In this document: positions 19,374 to 30,339 of the stretch, piece by piece
Position numbering within the stretch: the stretch's first letter is position 1
Layout of the letters: every line of letters starts with the position of its first letter
Origin: Eutreptiella sp. 'Long Island Sound 2002'
Taxonomy: Eukaryota; Euglenozoa; Euglenophyceae; Eutreptiales; Eutreptiaceae
Direction of reading: 5' to 3'
Assembly: GCA_964036045.1 (NCBI GenBank)
Contig: OZ038385.1
Location: 39,873,680 to 39,937,679 of the forward strand
DNA: 64,000 nt
Position numbers and translations under genes: made by a program
The notes under the pieces: model-generated
Database searches by the model: none
Seen by the model: the letters and a program-made list of their open reading frames with translations, nothing else
What the model was told of the DNA's origin: nothing

Positions 19374-21548
19374 ATGAAGTGGTCGGACTTTCCGGTCCTT
19401 GCATCATGGCTTGACAAGGCCAAGGGCTTCGTGGGGACGCGTGGATATGCAGCCCCTGTTGGTTGTGAACTAGAATCCCTCACAGCCGCAACCACAGGTG
19501 CCGCCGTTATTTTCAAGCCCACCACCACCGTTGGTCGTGTTCACGTCAAGGGGTCCATCATGCATGACCGGCAGCCGCGCGTGGTGAGCGATTACATCGC
19601 CGAGGTCATGGGCAAGAACCCCCAGGTCCCCATCTTCCAGTTCACCCTTTCCCCCAAGGACCAAGAGGATTTGGACCTCAGCATCACCTGCAGGCTCCCA
19701 ACCGACTCCAACGGCACTGTGATGCTCCATGTGGGGGACGACCAGTCCGGTGACGTCCTCTTTGCTAGGAGGCGCCCCACGAGCAAGAAGCTGGGCAAGG
19801 ACAATTATTTACTCCCCCAACCGACCACCCACACGCTCCGCTTCCTCTCCCTCAAAGACGCACACAGGCAGATCCCAATCTACTCTTTGCCCACGTCCAA
19901 GCAATTGCAATGGAAACCTGACGACCGCTTTGGCCTTACCACTCCCACCATGATGTCCACTACCGATGCGGAGCCCTTCCTACCCTTTCCTATGTGTCAC
20001 CCCCTTCCATTGATTGGCAATAACGAGAAGGTTGTTCCTGGCTCTGCAACTGGTACCGCCATGAGCGAGAACCCCAATGCCATCTCGGACTTTGGGCTTT
20101 GCCGCTACCGTGGTATTTTCGTCGACTCCCCGGTCCACAGTGCCGCCAAGGACGAGTGCCTCACCATTCCGGGCCAGAAGTGGGGATCAATTTTCAACGA
20201 CAATGCGCCGGCTCCGGGCCGTGCACAAGACAGCCCCGGTAGAAGTGCCTGCTACAGTTGTTTGGGATTGCCACTACCAGATGGAGAGGGGTACGACCTG
20301 CGTGCTTTGGAGGCCCTTGCCAAGGAGGTGCAACGGGAGATTCAAAAGGTGAAGGACTTCGAGGATGTTGTGGTTGTTCGGGCCGGCTATGTTCGGGCAA
20401 CAAACAACAAGCGGCAACACTGGCACCGCGATCCCCCCTTGACACACAAAATTAAGGGCCGACCCCTTTCAGTATTTGTGCCGTGCAATGTGGACATCCC
20501 GGCCGACGCCTCTTGTGGTAGATACGTGCCATTGTCCCATGAGGGGGTGCCTAAGCCCTGGTTCGAGTGCCCGATGGATATGGAGGTTGGGTATATGACC
20601 GTCTTCACGTCGGAGTTGATCCACGCTGCAGGAGCTGTTCCCGTTGGGCTGCCTGCAGGCGCTCCTCGCATAATTGCCTTCAATGCGCTGGCAAATTACA
20701 ACGTGCACTACAACAACACCGTCCCCATTTCCCCCCCACCGTGGGCCTATGCCGAATCGGAGGTGCAAGACTCGGTGAAATGTGGGCATTCCGGTTGCCG
20801 CAAGAAGGTCGCACAGCCCCTGTCCGTATGCTTCACGTGTCAGAAGGTCCCACTGTGCCCCAACCATGCAAGCGGTACTTGTTCAGTCTGCGACGCCACA
20901 CTTACTGCCCCCACGCCCGAACTCTTTGAAGCACCTCCTCCGGATTCACCCCTTCGTGGACTATCACAAGGCTCTGCAGGCTCTGCAGCATCTGTTGGAG
21001 ACGTTTCTGTGTGCAGCTTCGCCGCCACTTGCCTCATGCCGCTCGGAAACACTGTCCTCTTGACACAACACCTACCACAGCCTCCGGAGCCCATCACCTC
21101 GCAACAGCCCGTTGACGTAGAAGCAACACCATGCCTCCCGGAGAAGTGCCCTTTTGGTCCACACACCCACGAGGAGGAGCGCCTTCCACAACCTAGTGCC
21201 TGCTACCCACTGCTCAGAACAAACCCCGGCACCATCCTGGTCATCCGCTCGGGAAGATTTGGCGGTACGGCCTATTGTGGGGACCCAGATGGTGATGAAC
21301 TCCGCGTGCTGCGATGGGATCAAGTACCACTGGAGACCCCAAACGTCGTTGACCCCATGATCCTAGTGCAGGCAGGCCTAGTGGTGGAGAATCCCAAGGA
21401 GGCAGGCGAGTACTGGTGCGCATGCCAGCAGGTAGCCGACCACTACTGTCGTTTATTACTACGTTTGCCTGTTTGGTGTCGTTTCGAGAATGAAATTTGT
21501 CCCACGTTCGCTGCTGCAAGGGGTGCTGGAAGGGGGTTCAAGCGCTGA
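19374..21548 (+). CDS. 2-oxoglutarate/Fe(II) dioxygenase-like protein with Cys-rich zinc cluster
   Basis: The open frame encodes about 724 aa from ATG 19374. A metal-binding triad of the 2OG-Fe(II) fold is visible: HRD in QHWHRDPP (about residues 352-354), distal His in ELIHAAG (about 415), and a following Arg in APRIIAF (about 430). The spacing is like phytanoyl-CoA dioxygenase-type enzymes. Directly after comes a Cys/His cluster (CGHSGC, CFTCQ, CPNH, CSVC; about 470-507), likely zinc-binding. Substrate unknown; nucleic acid or protein are both possible. The last 20 or so residues run into satellite D, so the true 3' end is probably a splice to about 21747. Alternative: a transposon-encoded dioxygenase, given the satellites on both sides. 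Confidence 0.6.
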   Translation: MKWSDFPVLASWLDKAKGFVGTRGYAAPVGCELESLTAATTGAAVIFKPTTTVGRVHVKGSIMHDRQPRVVSDYIAEVMGKNPQVPIFQFTLSPKDQEDLDLSITCRLPTDSNGTVMLHVGDDQSGDVLFARRRPTSKKLGKDNYLLPQPTTHTLRFLSLKDAHRQIPIYSLPTSKQLQWKPDDRFGLTTPTMMSTTDAEPFLPFPMCHPLPLIGNNEKVVPGSATGTAMSENPNAISDFGLCRYRGIFVDSPVHSAAKDECLTIPGQKWGSIFNDNAPAPGRAQDSPGRSACYSCLGLPLPDGEGYDLRALEALAKEVQREIQKVKDFEDVVVVRAGYVRATNNKRQHWHRDPPLTHKIKGRPLSVFVPCNVDIPADASCGRYVPLSHEGVPKPWFECPMDMEVGYMTVFTSELIHAAGAVPVGLPAGAPRIIAFNALANYNVHYNNTVPISPPPWAYAESEVQDSVKCGHSGCRKKVAQPLSVCFTCQKVPLCPNHASGTCSVCDATLTAPTPELFEAPPPDSPLRGLSQGSAGSAASVGDVSVCSFAATCLMPLGNTVLLTQHLPQPPEPITSQQPVDVEATPCLPEKCPFGPHTHEEERLPQPSACYPLLRTNPGTILVIRSGRFGGTAYCGDPDGDELRVLRWDQVPLETPNVVDPMILVQAGLVVENPKEAGEYWCACQQVADHYCRLLLRLPVWCRFENEICPTFAAARGAGRGFKR

Positions 21549-21720
21549 AAGGGGGGGTTCCAGCGCTGGAAGGGGGGGGGGGGTCCAGCGCTGGAAGGGG
21601 GGGTTCCAGCGCTCCAAGGGGGGGGGTTCCAGCGCTGGAAGGGGTTCCAGCGGGGGTTCCAGCAGGGGTTCCAGCGCTGGAAGGGGGTTCTAGCAGTTGG
21701 GTACAGGGGTTCCAGCGGTG
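21520..21720. repeat. Satellite D, right array
   Basis: About eight units with the palindromic core TTCCAGCGCTGGAA separated by G tracts of 4-11. Probably within an intron that ends at CATCCCCCCAG (21741). Confidence 0.75.
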
Positions 21721-21741
21721 CATTCCATCCCCCCAGTCAAT

Positions 21742-22025
21742 TGACCATCCTCCCCTTGTGCCTCAGGCCACACTGGACATCTGGCCATCGGTGACTTATA
21801 CGGAGGGCAGTGCCCCTGAGGAGGCCGATGAGACAGCCAAGGCTCCGGTTTCATCAACGGGTGTGGTTGCGAAGCCCAAGGCGGTGTCCGGCGAGATCGG
21901 TGGGCAAGTGGATACGCAGCCAATTACGTGGCCACCAACAGCCTCTTTGAGTCCGGAGGATTGGTCGGAGAGCTTGTTTTTGAAGGGGCAGACTAATTGG
22001 TACCGGTGCCTAAGTGCGGCGTGTC
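21742..22025 (+). CDS. Possible 3' exon of the dioxygenase gene
   Basis: After the acceptor-like CCCCCCAG a protein-like frame runs (SIDHPPLVPQATLDIWPSVT, then EGSAPEEADETAKAPVSSTG and PTASLSPEDWSESLFL) until satellite C begins. It is Pro/Ser/Thr-rich. The link to the upstream exon is an inference from position. Confidence 0.3.
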
Positions 22026-22830
22026 TGTTTGGGCACGGTTGTTGCCTTAACCCCACCTTTCCTGGCTCGGGACTGTGGCGTGTGTGTTTGGGTGCGGGTT
22101 TTCGCCTTAACCCCGCCAATCTTGGCTAGGGTTTGTGGTGTGTGCATTTGGGTACGGGTTGTGCCTCAACCCTGCCATTTCTGGCTGGGGTTTGCGGTGT
22201 GTGTTCGGGTGGTGCAACTGCCTTAATCCCGCCATTCCTGGCTGGGGTTTGTGGCGTGTGTGTTTGGGTACGGGTTTTGCTTTAACCCCGCCAATCCTGG
22301 CTCGGGTTTGTGGTGTGTGTGTTTGTGTGCGGGTTTTGTCTGTACCCCGCCAATCCTGGGAGGGGTTCGTGGTGTGTGGGGTTGCGTGCGGGTTTTGCCT
22401 CCACCCCGCCAACCCTGGCCGGAGTTTGTGTTGTGTGTGTTGGTGTGCAGGTTCTGCCTTTACCCCGCCAATCGTGGCTGGGGTTTCTGGCGTGTGCTGC
22501 TGGCTGTCGTGGGTTGGTCCTTCGCCAAGCCTAGCTGAGGCCCATGTGGGTGCAGTTCCCCGCCAATCCTGGCTGGGGCTTGCTGCGGGCTTTTGTGGGG
22601 TGGTCCCTCGCCAATCCTGGTTGAAGCGCCTGTGGGTGCAGTTCCCCGCCAATCTTGGCTGGGGCCTGCTGCTACCTGTGGTTGGGTGGTCCCTCGCCAA
22701 TCCTTGCTGAGGTCCCCGTGGATGCACTTCCCCGCCAAGCTTGGCTGGGGCCTACTGCGGGCTTTTGTGTGGTGGTCCCTCGCCAATCCTGGCTGAGGTC
22801 CCTGTGCGCGCAGTTCCCCGCATCATGAAA
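22026..22830 (+). repeat. Satellite C, 59-bp tandem array and longer variant
   Basis: GGCTNGGGTTT landmarks fall at 22124, 22183, 22240, 22299, 22358 and 22417, a period of 57-59 bp. From about 22500 a longer variant (about 90 bp, with TCCCTCGCCAATCCTGGCTGAGG) takes over. Open frames across it change between units and are not taken as genes. Confidence 0.8.
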
Positions 22831-24060
22831 ATTGTTGAAAACTTGCTTTTACCAATTCCGTGTGATACCTTGGGGAGGGCGAATTTCGAATTGCAACATC
22901 AAAGTTGTTGAGGGTTCGCTTGTTTCCTTTCCGTGTGATACCTTGGGGAGGGGCAATGTCAAATTTGCATCGTCAAAATTGTTGAAAACTTGCTTTTATC
23001 ATTTCCGTGTGATACCTTGGGGACGAGGACTGTTGAATTGGAACATCAAATTTGTTGAGGGTTTGCTTGTTTCCTTTCCGTGTGATACCTTGGGGAGGGG
23101 CAATGTCGAATTTGCATCGTCAGAATTGTTGAAAACTTGCTTTTATCATTTCCGCGTGATACCTTGGGGACGAGGACTGTTGAATTGGAATATCAAATTT
23201 GTTGAGGGTTCGCTTGTTTCCTTTCCGTGTGATACCTTGGGGAGGGGGAATGTCGAATTTGCATCGTCAAAATTGTTGAAAACTTGCTTTTATCATTTCC
23301 GTATGATACCTTGGGGACGAGGACTGTTGAATTGGAACATCAAATTTGTTGAGGGTTTGCTTGTTTCCTTTCCGTGTGATACCTTGGGGAGGGGGAATGT
23401 TGAATTTGCATTGTCAAAATTGTTGAAAACTTGCTTTTATCAGTTCCGTGTGATACCTTGGGGACGAGGACTGTTGAATTGGAACATCAAATTTGTTGAG
23501 GGTTTGCTTGTTTCCTTTCCGTGTGATACCTTGGGGAGGGGCAATGTCGAATTTGCATCGTCAAAATTGTTGAAAACTTGCTTTTATCATTTCCGTGTGA
23601 TACCTTGGGGACGAGGACTGTTGAATTGGAACATCAAATTTGTTGAGGGTTGGCTTGTTTCCTTTCCGTGTGATACCTTGGGGAGGGGCAATGTCGAATT
23701 TGCATTGTCAAAATTGTTGAAAACTTGCTTTTATCATTTCCGTATGATACCTTGGGGACGAGGACTGTTGAATTGGAACATCAAATTTGTTGAGGGTTTG
23801 CTTGTTTCCTTTCCGTGTGATACCTTGGGGAGGGGGAATGTCGAATTTGCATCGTCAACTTTGTTGAAAACTTGCTTTTACCATTTCCTCGTGATACCTT
23901 GGGATGTCGAATTCGCATCGTCAAAATTGTTGAAAACTTGCTTTTACCATTTCCGTGTGATACCTTGGGGAGGGGGTCGAATTTGCATCGCCAAAATTGC
24001 TAAGGGCTTGTTTTTCCTTTCTGTGTGATACCTTGGGGAGGGGAAATGTCCAATTTATCC
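22830..24060 (+). repeat. Satellite A, 147-bp tandem array
   Basis: GTTGAAAACT landmarks at 22981 and 23128 give a period of 147 bp. Each unit has two related halves, both with CCGTGTGATACCTTGGGGA. About seven regular units, then shorter irregular ones. Because 147 is divisible by 3 one frame stays open for 398 codons (a 49-residue repeat with LLKTCFYHF). The related units at 17.8-18.3 kb do not keep that frame, so coding is unlikely. Confidence 0.85.
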
Positions 24061-24671
24061 TTTCCGCGTGATTGGGCAAAGTAGGGGGGGGGGGTGAAGT
24101 TTGCCGATCCATGATCCGATCCATTTCTTGGGGGAAGGGGGGGTGTCGGATCTATTTTGATCCATTTTGGCGAATTGGTGTGTGGATGATGTGTGGACAC
24201 GAGCCATTGTTTCTTTTGAAGAAGAAGAACTTTCATCGTTGCATCTTTGGATGAAGGAGTTTTGTTGCAATTTTGTGTGTTTGTGTGTTTTGTATGACAT
24301 TTTTACTTCGTGTGAACAATTGTATTTTTGATGGAACAGTAGGTTTTGGATTGAACCACCCCATTTCCTTTTAGAAATCAAGAACTTTGTAGTGTGTCAA
24401 AAACTTTGTTGTGTGCCAAGAAATTTGTTGCCGATCAAGAACTTTGTTGTGAATCCACGACACTTGCTTCACTTGTTTTTTTCAAGAACTTTGTTGACGA
24501 GCGTGTTATGATGTATGTGAGGCCAAGTAACCCATAAATAGGGCTTATAGCAGTAGCCCAATCGGGGGATCACCTCGAGTCCTCGTTTTGCTCAAGATCG
24601 TTCGGATACACAAGCCCGTCAAATGATGTTTGGCTATTTTCTCGATGTCCACGCAATCCTATCGTTCGTAG
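24061..24671. other. Gap with short CAAGAACTTTGTTG direct repeats
   Basis: G tracts at 24080-24150 are followed at 24370-24500 by four or five imperfect CAAGAACTTTGTTG words. No gene recognised. Confidence 0.5.
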
Positions 24672-24724
24672 ATTAAAAGTGTTAACTCAAGGGGCGAGAT
24701 TTCGGGACCATAACCGTTGACTCC
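24672..24724. repeat. Terminal-type motif of the RT element, single copy
   Basis: TAAAAGTGTTAACTCAAGG and the following bases (GGCGAGATTTCGGGACCATAA) match the reverse complement of 30479-30528 nearly base for base. One copy lies immediately 5' of RT copy 2 and a cluster lies about 700 bp 5' of RT copy 3, so it is probably an end sequence of this retroelement family. Confidence 0.5.
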
Positions 24725-24824
24725 ATATCAGCGCCACATGCCCCATCCCTCCTCAAGCACCTGCAAGGCAAAGCAAAGTGAGTGAACGCTTGAAAACCAC
24801 ATTGGGCAAGAAAAAAAACCCGGT

Positions 24825-27800
24825 ATGGGAAAAAAAAGTCCCACTATACAACAACATGCAACAATAGGCACACAGGCACTGCAAACTGTTTTCCGTGTTC
24901 CGCAGCGCAGAGCCCGCCCCCCGATGTGGTACAAGACGCCCAGCCTTCCCAAACTGCTCTACAGACATGGGCCGGGACATGTCACCATGCTTCGCATGCG
25001 CAATGTGTAGGAAAATGCACAAGCCCTGCTACTTGAGGGTAGACTGGAGACCGCGCTGACCCCCACCTGCAACTCAGTGGCCCCCGGGGGGGCACTGCTT
25101 CGTGACAAGTGGGAGACCATTGTAAATAAACTCTCCCTCTCCCCAGAGTGCAAAACTCTGCTTCTGCAGGCACATACCCTGGCACACACCACGGACCAGT
25201 CCACGAATGTACATATGCTCTTGCAGTTTCTCACGCGAGCAGCGCGGTATGTAAAGGGCCCACTGTTTGAGAAACTGTTCAACAAGGTGGCCCAGCGAGT
25301 GAACATGGAGTGGGGAGTGGAACTCCCCAGGCGCCTTACCCTCAAACTCCCCACCTATGGCAAGTACATCGCAAACTGGGTCACAAACACACTGCAGACG
25401 TTATTCTCTGAAAGTTGCGTCCCCCCTGCCCTCAAAGTGTGGCTCAGGCGCACCATCTGCGTTGTGCCGGTGGCGCCGTGGAAAGTTCAAGGTGTAGTTA
25501 GGAAAATGCGAGCCCCACCCTGTGCAAGCTGGATTCCCACACTCTTGGCAGACCTACCACAGGCCAACCTCCAGGTTCCGCACTGAGGTCTAGGGGTTAC
25601 ATGCCTAAACCATCAGCTAGATGCAGAGTAGATCGTGCAGCTCCAGAACACGGTGCAGCTGCACGTGCATGATCAGCCCTGCCTCTGCTCCACACTGATG
25701 GCCATACACCCCCCGCTGCGGAATGCCACTGGGCACCTCGTGCTCCGGCACCAAGATCAACTCAGTTTGCTTATCCCACAACAATATGCAGCTTTTTTCA
25801 CTGAGCATGCACGCACCCCGACAGTACCTGTGCCGGAGGACCATCAGGCCATGATGCGAGATCTTAAGCGGAAGCTTCTGTTGGCCTTTGTCCCTGTGCC
25901 CACCCATGCGGCGGCAGCCCCTGCCCCCCACCCGCCCGAGCCGAATAAAGCCTGCCCCCTGCTCTCTCCACAACCGGTGCACCATGCCATTGCACGCATT
26001 GAAGATCATTGTGCACAACATGGAGCGAAGGTAGGGGGCATTGCCCCATGGCTCATGCCTGAGTTCACAGGCACAGTTAGAAGTATGATGCATACCACAA
26101 AGCTGGTAGGTGATACATGGGACAAAAGGCCCCACAAGCTCTATGCCTGCTGTGACCTACTCAGTGAGTCCCACACCCTTGCGCACATCATCTGTGGAAA
26201 AAAGTTCGTCATCTGGGGGTGGGCATCCAATGAAAACCAAGCGCAACAGTGGGTCCTGCTATATATCCTCACCTCTGCGCGGGACCATAACATTCTCCAC
26301 AGAGCTGCACGACACTGTGCGGTGAAAAAACTGTTCCTTGACCCTATAAGAGCTCCAGACTGGGTGCTCGGCAATGTGACTCCTGAAGCAACATCCCTCG
26401 GGATCAAGGCCCCAACGGCATACCAAAAATTAAAATGGAAGTCCCAGGAACTTCTAAATGAATTGAAGGCCAGAGTGATTGTCACGTTCGCTGGACACCC
26501 GCTAGCCAGATGGGGCAGACTAATGGGCCGTGCCATGGGCGTCATGGTTTGTGAGGTGGGCAGGTGCACGCACACACTGGCCATGCCCACAATGCGTGGT
26601 ACCAGAGATATGCTCGTCAGCATGGTGCGACAAACCCCCCGCTGGGAGCACTCAAGTCATGGTGAAGTGGACATGGATGACCAGTATTGGTCGATCCACC
26701 GCACGCAGGTGAAGCAAGGGTTTGAATGGTGCCTCTCTCGCCTCAGGAATGCAAGGCATGGTCATGGGATTTTTGAGTTTGCGCTGTCTCGTCTACATAA
26801 AAATGTAGACCGCCTAGGCCATGCGGCAGATGATTCCTTTGACATTGTTGATGAGAATGATCTGCGGTCCTTCCTTCACTGGGACCTCGACTACAACACC
26901 CGCCTGGTGCTGGGTCCCCTCATTCTTGAGCAGTCCGAAATAGGTGTTGCAATAGGTGGCTTCCTATCCAGCTGGGAAGCAGAGATGTGGAGCATGTGGA
27001 AAGAGTCTCGCAGCCTCAGACAAGACGGAAAGGGCACACAAACCAGGTGGCATGCCAAGTACACCCACCTCGTGGAGCAGGAAGCCCAAGCGAGACAGCA
27101 CACCCCCCGAACCCTGGCCCCCTCCCCAGCCCCTCTCCCTCCCCCCCTCCCCCTCATGCCAGCTGGATGCCTGTCCCTGGTTGCACCGGCCCCCTATGTC
27201 CGCCAAGCGCATGCCCCGCAGGCGGTCGACCTTGTGCAGATGCGCAGGCGTCGGCAGACAGCGTCCCTCACAATTGACACAGTTGCAGCGGAGGGCATGG
27301 CGCCGTGGTGGCACCCCCTCGAAACTATCTGGGTTTTCTTTGATCCAGATTACCTGGTCAGCCCTGTGCTCTCCCCCCTGCCCTTTGACGGTGACTGGGA
27401 AGGAAGAAATGGGGCGTTAATCCACGCCACCCCCAGACACGAACTACAGATCCTGCGCACGTTCCTGCGCACTGTCCCCGTGCTCAGCCCCTTCCGAGGC
27501 GAAGCACTGTCGGGCTGGCGTACATGGTGTCACCCGGACCTCCTGGGGAACACGCAGGCGGCACACAGTGCCTCCTCCTTCCCTCAGGAACAACCCCATC
27601 CCCCTTGTGTGCTGCTGACGAGATATAAAGATAACAACTATATCCTGTTTGTCTCCACCCCCCCACCGCTACTCCCCACAGTGAAGCGAGCAGTCTTTGC
27701 CCTCCTGCAAGCAGTGTATGACATTCCCCTAAAATGGGAGCCGGCCCCGCCCATGACGGCCTGCGGGGTCGCAAACCTCACCATCACCTCCACGGGTCCC

Positions 27801-28235
27801 CACCTCTAGAGGAAAGGGGTGGTGCTCTTCCTGGACGACAAAGACCCTGAGTGGGCCGCGTGGCCTCCGGCCTATGCCCCCAATGCCCGCTGTGTGCTAC
27901 AGGCCAGGTTGACCCCCCTGCTCCATGACTCACTGATCTATGCGATGCAGCACACAGATGTGCTGCAGAACCTGCGGTCCCTTGCATGGGGCCTGGGGAG
28001 CAGGGAGTACCCCAAGCAGTGGTGGCAGACCCCAGTGGCAAACTTCCTACGGGGCCAAGACCTACTCGTGGTGGTCACAGTAGCGCAGTTTGTTGAGTGG
28101 GTAGCCCAAGGCCGGGCAGCAAATGCCCGAAAAGCCTGTACTGTTGCTGTTACAACGGCCCTCCTGGGTGCAGCAATTGCCACAGCTGTGCAGGCACCCC
28201 CCACCCAAGGGCAAAGAGGCATGCCTGAAAGGTAG
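24825..28235 (+). pseudogene. Divergent reverse transcriptase (copy 2), motif C RYKDN
   Basis: One frame of about 1137 codons has only four stops: TAG 25008, TGA 25584, TAG 25629 and TAG 27807. The N-terminal region (LFNKVAQR, GVELPRRLTLKLP) aligns by eye with copy 1 (LFQKVKG, GIQLPRVLAVPIP). RT part: RVIVTFAGHPLARWG, motif A HGEVDMDDQYWS, motif B SEIGVAIGGFLSSWEAE, motif C TRYKDNNYILFV, thumb YDIPLKWEP. After the last TAG the frame continues with DDKDPEWAAWPP and WGLGSREYPKQWW, parts also present in copy 3. The Pro-rich insert between motifs B and C is long. No second nuclease domain was seen. Decayed, but the most complete family member here. Confidence 0.6.
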
Positions 28236-28253
28236 TGGCGCCCCGGGGCGCCA
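28236..28253. repeat. 18-bp perfect palindrome just after the RT stop
   Basis: TGGCGCCCCGGGGCGCCA starts at the first base after the TAG of RT copy 2. It could form a strong hairpin in the RNA. Role unknown. Confidence 0.6.
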
Positions 28254-28352
28254 CGCCTAGGGCCCCCCTTGTTTCTATGTAATGCTCTGTAGGGCGATGT
28301 GCATTGGCGGCTCTGCTGGTATAGGACTGTTGCCGTATTTGCGGTAACCAAT

Positions 28353-28425
28353 GTCGTAGTACAGCGGTCGTGCGCTGGCCTGGAGGGCTGGAGAGCGCTG
28401 GTTCGAACCCTGGTTCAGGCGGCTG
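28353..28425 (+). tRNA. tRNA-like sequence (probable SINE head or pseudogene)
   Basis: A-box-like TAGTACAGCGGTCG and B-box-like GGTTCGAACCC at tRNA spacing. The T stem pairs poorly, so it is not called a functional tRNA. A related copy follows at 28497. Confidence 0.35.
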
Positions 28426-28496
28426 TATAAATTGTTGATTTGGTTTGGCGGTGTGGCTCTGCAGGTGTTATACCGAAGCCATATTTGGGGTACCCA

Positions 28497-28570
28497 TCGT
28501 CGTAGTACAACGGTCGTGCGCTTGCCCGGGGGGCTCGGGAGCGTTGGTTCGAGCCCCGCTACGGGCGGCC
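28497..28570 (+). tRNA. tRNA-like sequence, second of a pair
   Basis: TAGTACAACGGTCG and GGTTCGAGCCCC, with the same 5' context (GTCGTAGTAC) as the copy 144 bp upstream. Probably a duplicated Pol III-derived repeat. Confidence 0.35.
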
Positions 28571-28964
28571 GGTATCGGCGCCAGGCATGGTGTGCGACAT
28601 AGCTAGCCGCGGCTTGAAATGCGTAGTAGGTGTGCTGACGTCAAGGAACACTTGGGTATCTTCCGGTAAGGTATTTTTTTTGGGTGTGTAGTAAAAACAG
28701 CTGAGCTGTCTTGCGTGGGTAGAACTGCCTGAACTTGTGGTGTTTCAGTACCCCTGTGGTTTTTGGTCATGGCACCACAAATTGCATCCCATAGCTTTAT
28801 GAAAGGGAGGGAGGGAGAGGGGCATGTGCGTGTGACTGGCGCATGCCCCCGGGCATATATATAAGTGCATGTATACAAGCTGTTTCTACACTGAGCTGGT
28901 GTCGTGACACCGGGCGCCAGACGCCACGGCATTCGATGTTACAGTGCTTGTTTTGGCCCACAGC
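28571..28964. other. Gap with TATA-like tract
   Basis: No gene recognised. CATATATATAAG at about 28852 resembles a TATA box but no plausible ORF starts downstream. Confidence 0.3.
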
Positions 28965-29165
28965 CATGTGCAGGGCCAGGGCCTGCCTCTGTCGCCCCCC
29001 ACACACGTGAGTGTGTCACTGGAGCCAGGGACATGTGCATGGCCAGGGCCTGCCTGAATCGCCACACACGTGAGTGCATCACTGAGGCTAGGGACATGTG
29101 CATGGCCTGGGCCTGCCTGAATCGCCCCACGCGTGAGTGCATCACTAGAGCCAGGAACATGGGCA
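28965..29165. repeat. 63-bp tandem repeat, three units
   Basis: GGGACATGTGCATGG landmarks at 29028 and 29091, with a third, diverged unit at about 29154, give a 63-bp period. Each unit contains CACACGTGAGTG. The period keeps frames open but no protein is inferred. Confidence 0.75.
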
Positions 29166-29549
29166 CACACATGTCCACGCCACAAACACACACCACATGC
29201 CTCGAGACCACACCGAAAGCAAACGGCACGGTACGGAGCCACGACAGTCACGGTGCAGAGTCGAGGGTGCGTTAGTATTACCACGAGGAACACGGACAGG
29301 TACAGCCCCAACAAGCTGTAGAGAGTGCTAGAAAGTTGGGGTGTGCAGGTACAGACAGCAATGCATACACGGTGATCAAAGGGACGGCAGTGTGTACGCC
29401 CGTTTGTGAGAGCATATATGCCAGTGCCCTGTACTGTTTGCATAGTCTCTTGAATGTTCAATTGAAAACGGTGCTCTTGGTGCTTCGTCTTGTATAGCTA
29501 TTACATGTCAATTTTTACAGATAGATATATAGAAAGATTGATGGGCATA

Positions 29550-30058
29550 CTACTGTGCCTCGAGACAACAAGGGCCCACCCCATCCTCTTGCTTTACAAC
29601 AGAGCTGTAGAAGCATTTTTCATGAAAAGGGGCATTGCAAGCATGGCAAGAAATCCGCTTACCACCACGCAATGGCCGCAAAACAAAAATCTCCCTAGAA
29701 CACTTGCAGCAGATATTCACGCGAGGAACGTTCCGAGGAGGAACGCGCGGTCGCTGCATTTTTCCAAACGGCTGAGGAGCATTGGACTCACAGGGGAATC
29801 TGGTGGTGTTGTGGGAGCTGCCCAAGTGGCTGCACAATAGCTTTCCCTAGCCTCCTCAAGGGACCTTTTGAGAGAAAGCTGTGTCAATGGGCGCTCCTCA
29901 TAATCCCACTCCGAGTCGGAGGAAACAACCACAGGGTCATTAGCAAGGACATCCATAGACTCAGCCACAGACAAAGCCTCAGAAGCAACACTACCCTCAG
30001 CCAGAATGTCTTCGGAAACATTGCTGCCCTTACTTGGGGATTCCTGTGCCTCAGGCAA
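29550..30058 (-). CDS. Hypothetical zinc-finger protein, frame-broken
   Basis: The minus-strand N part is acidic and Ser-rich (SSDSEWDYEERPLTQLSLKR), then in a second frame comes a Cys/His motif: CCKCSREIF, CHACNAPFHEKCF and a final CC. The C-x2-C, C-x2-C, H-x2-C order resembles RING/PHD-like or piggyBac C-terminal zinc clusters, and recalls CAHCN/CCGCGKWYHVGC of the transposase at 1.4-3.1 kb. The two frames overlap at 29717-29837, so a short intron or a frameshift must join them. Possibly a remnant of a piggyBac-like element. Confidence 0.35.
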
Positions 30059-30339
30059 AATGTCCTCGGAGACAACTGTGTCCTTCCTTAAGTTATTTTG
30101 TGGTTCATTCCTCTGGGCATGACGATAACCTGGTGCTGCTGCGTGCTTGCTAGCTCACCCCACCTACCCGATACAGCCCATGACGATGTCATTGACAACC
30201 GTGGTTATTTCCGGTTACGACAACGGTGTTTTCGGTTAAAAAATGAAAATTCTTCCCAATAGGCTCATTGGAACCGGCTCGAAAAGCCGGTTTTATTGAT
30301 TGGTCACAACCCCGGGTGAATGGGCAGTTGGCCTAGGTT

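Noticed and set aside
22832-24028. 398-codon open frame with a 49-residue repeat
   Set aside because: The period of 147 bp keeps any stop-free frame open. Related half units nearby are not in this frame, and the residues look like translated satellite.
4588-28235. A nuclear code with TAG as Gln
   Set aside because: Considered because of many in-frame TAG. The intact Stealth-methyltransferase exons use CAG/CAA only, several TAG sites are not at expected Gln, and TGA/TAA also interrupt. Kept as a testable alternative only.
28965-29461. 191-codon minus-strand frame over the 63-bp repeat
   Set aside because: Made of three repeat units; the period is divisible by 3 and no motif is present.
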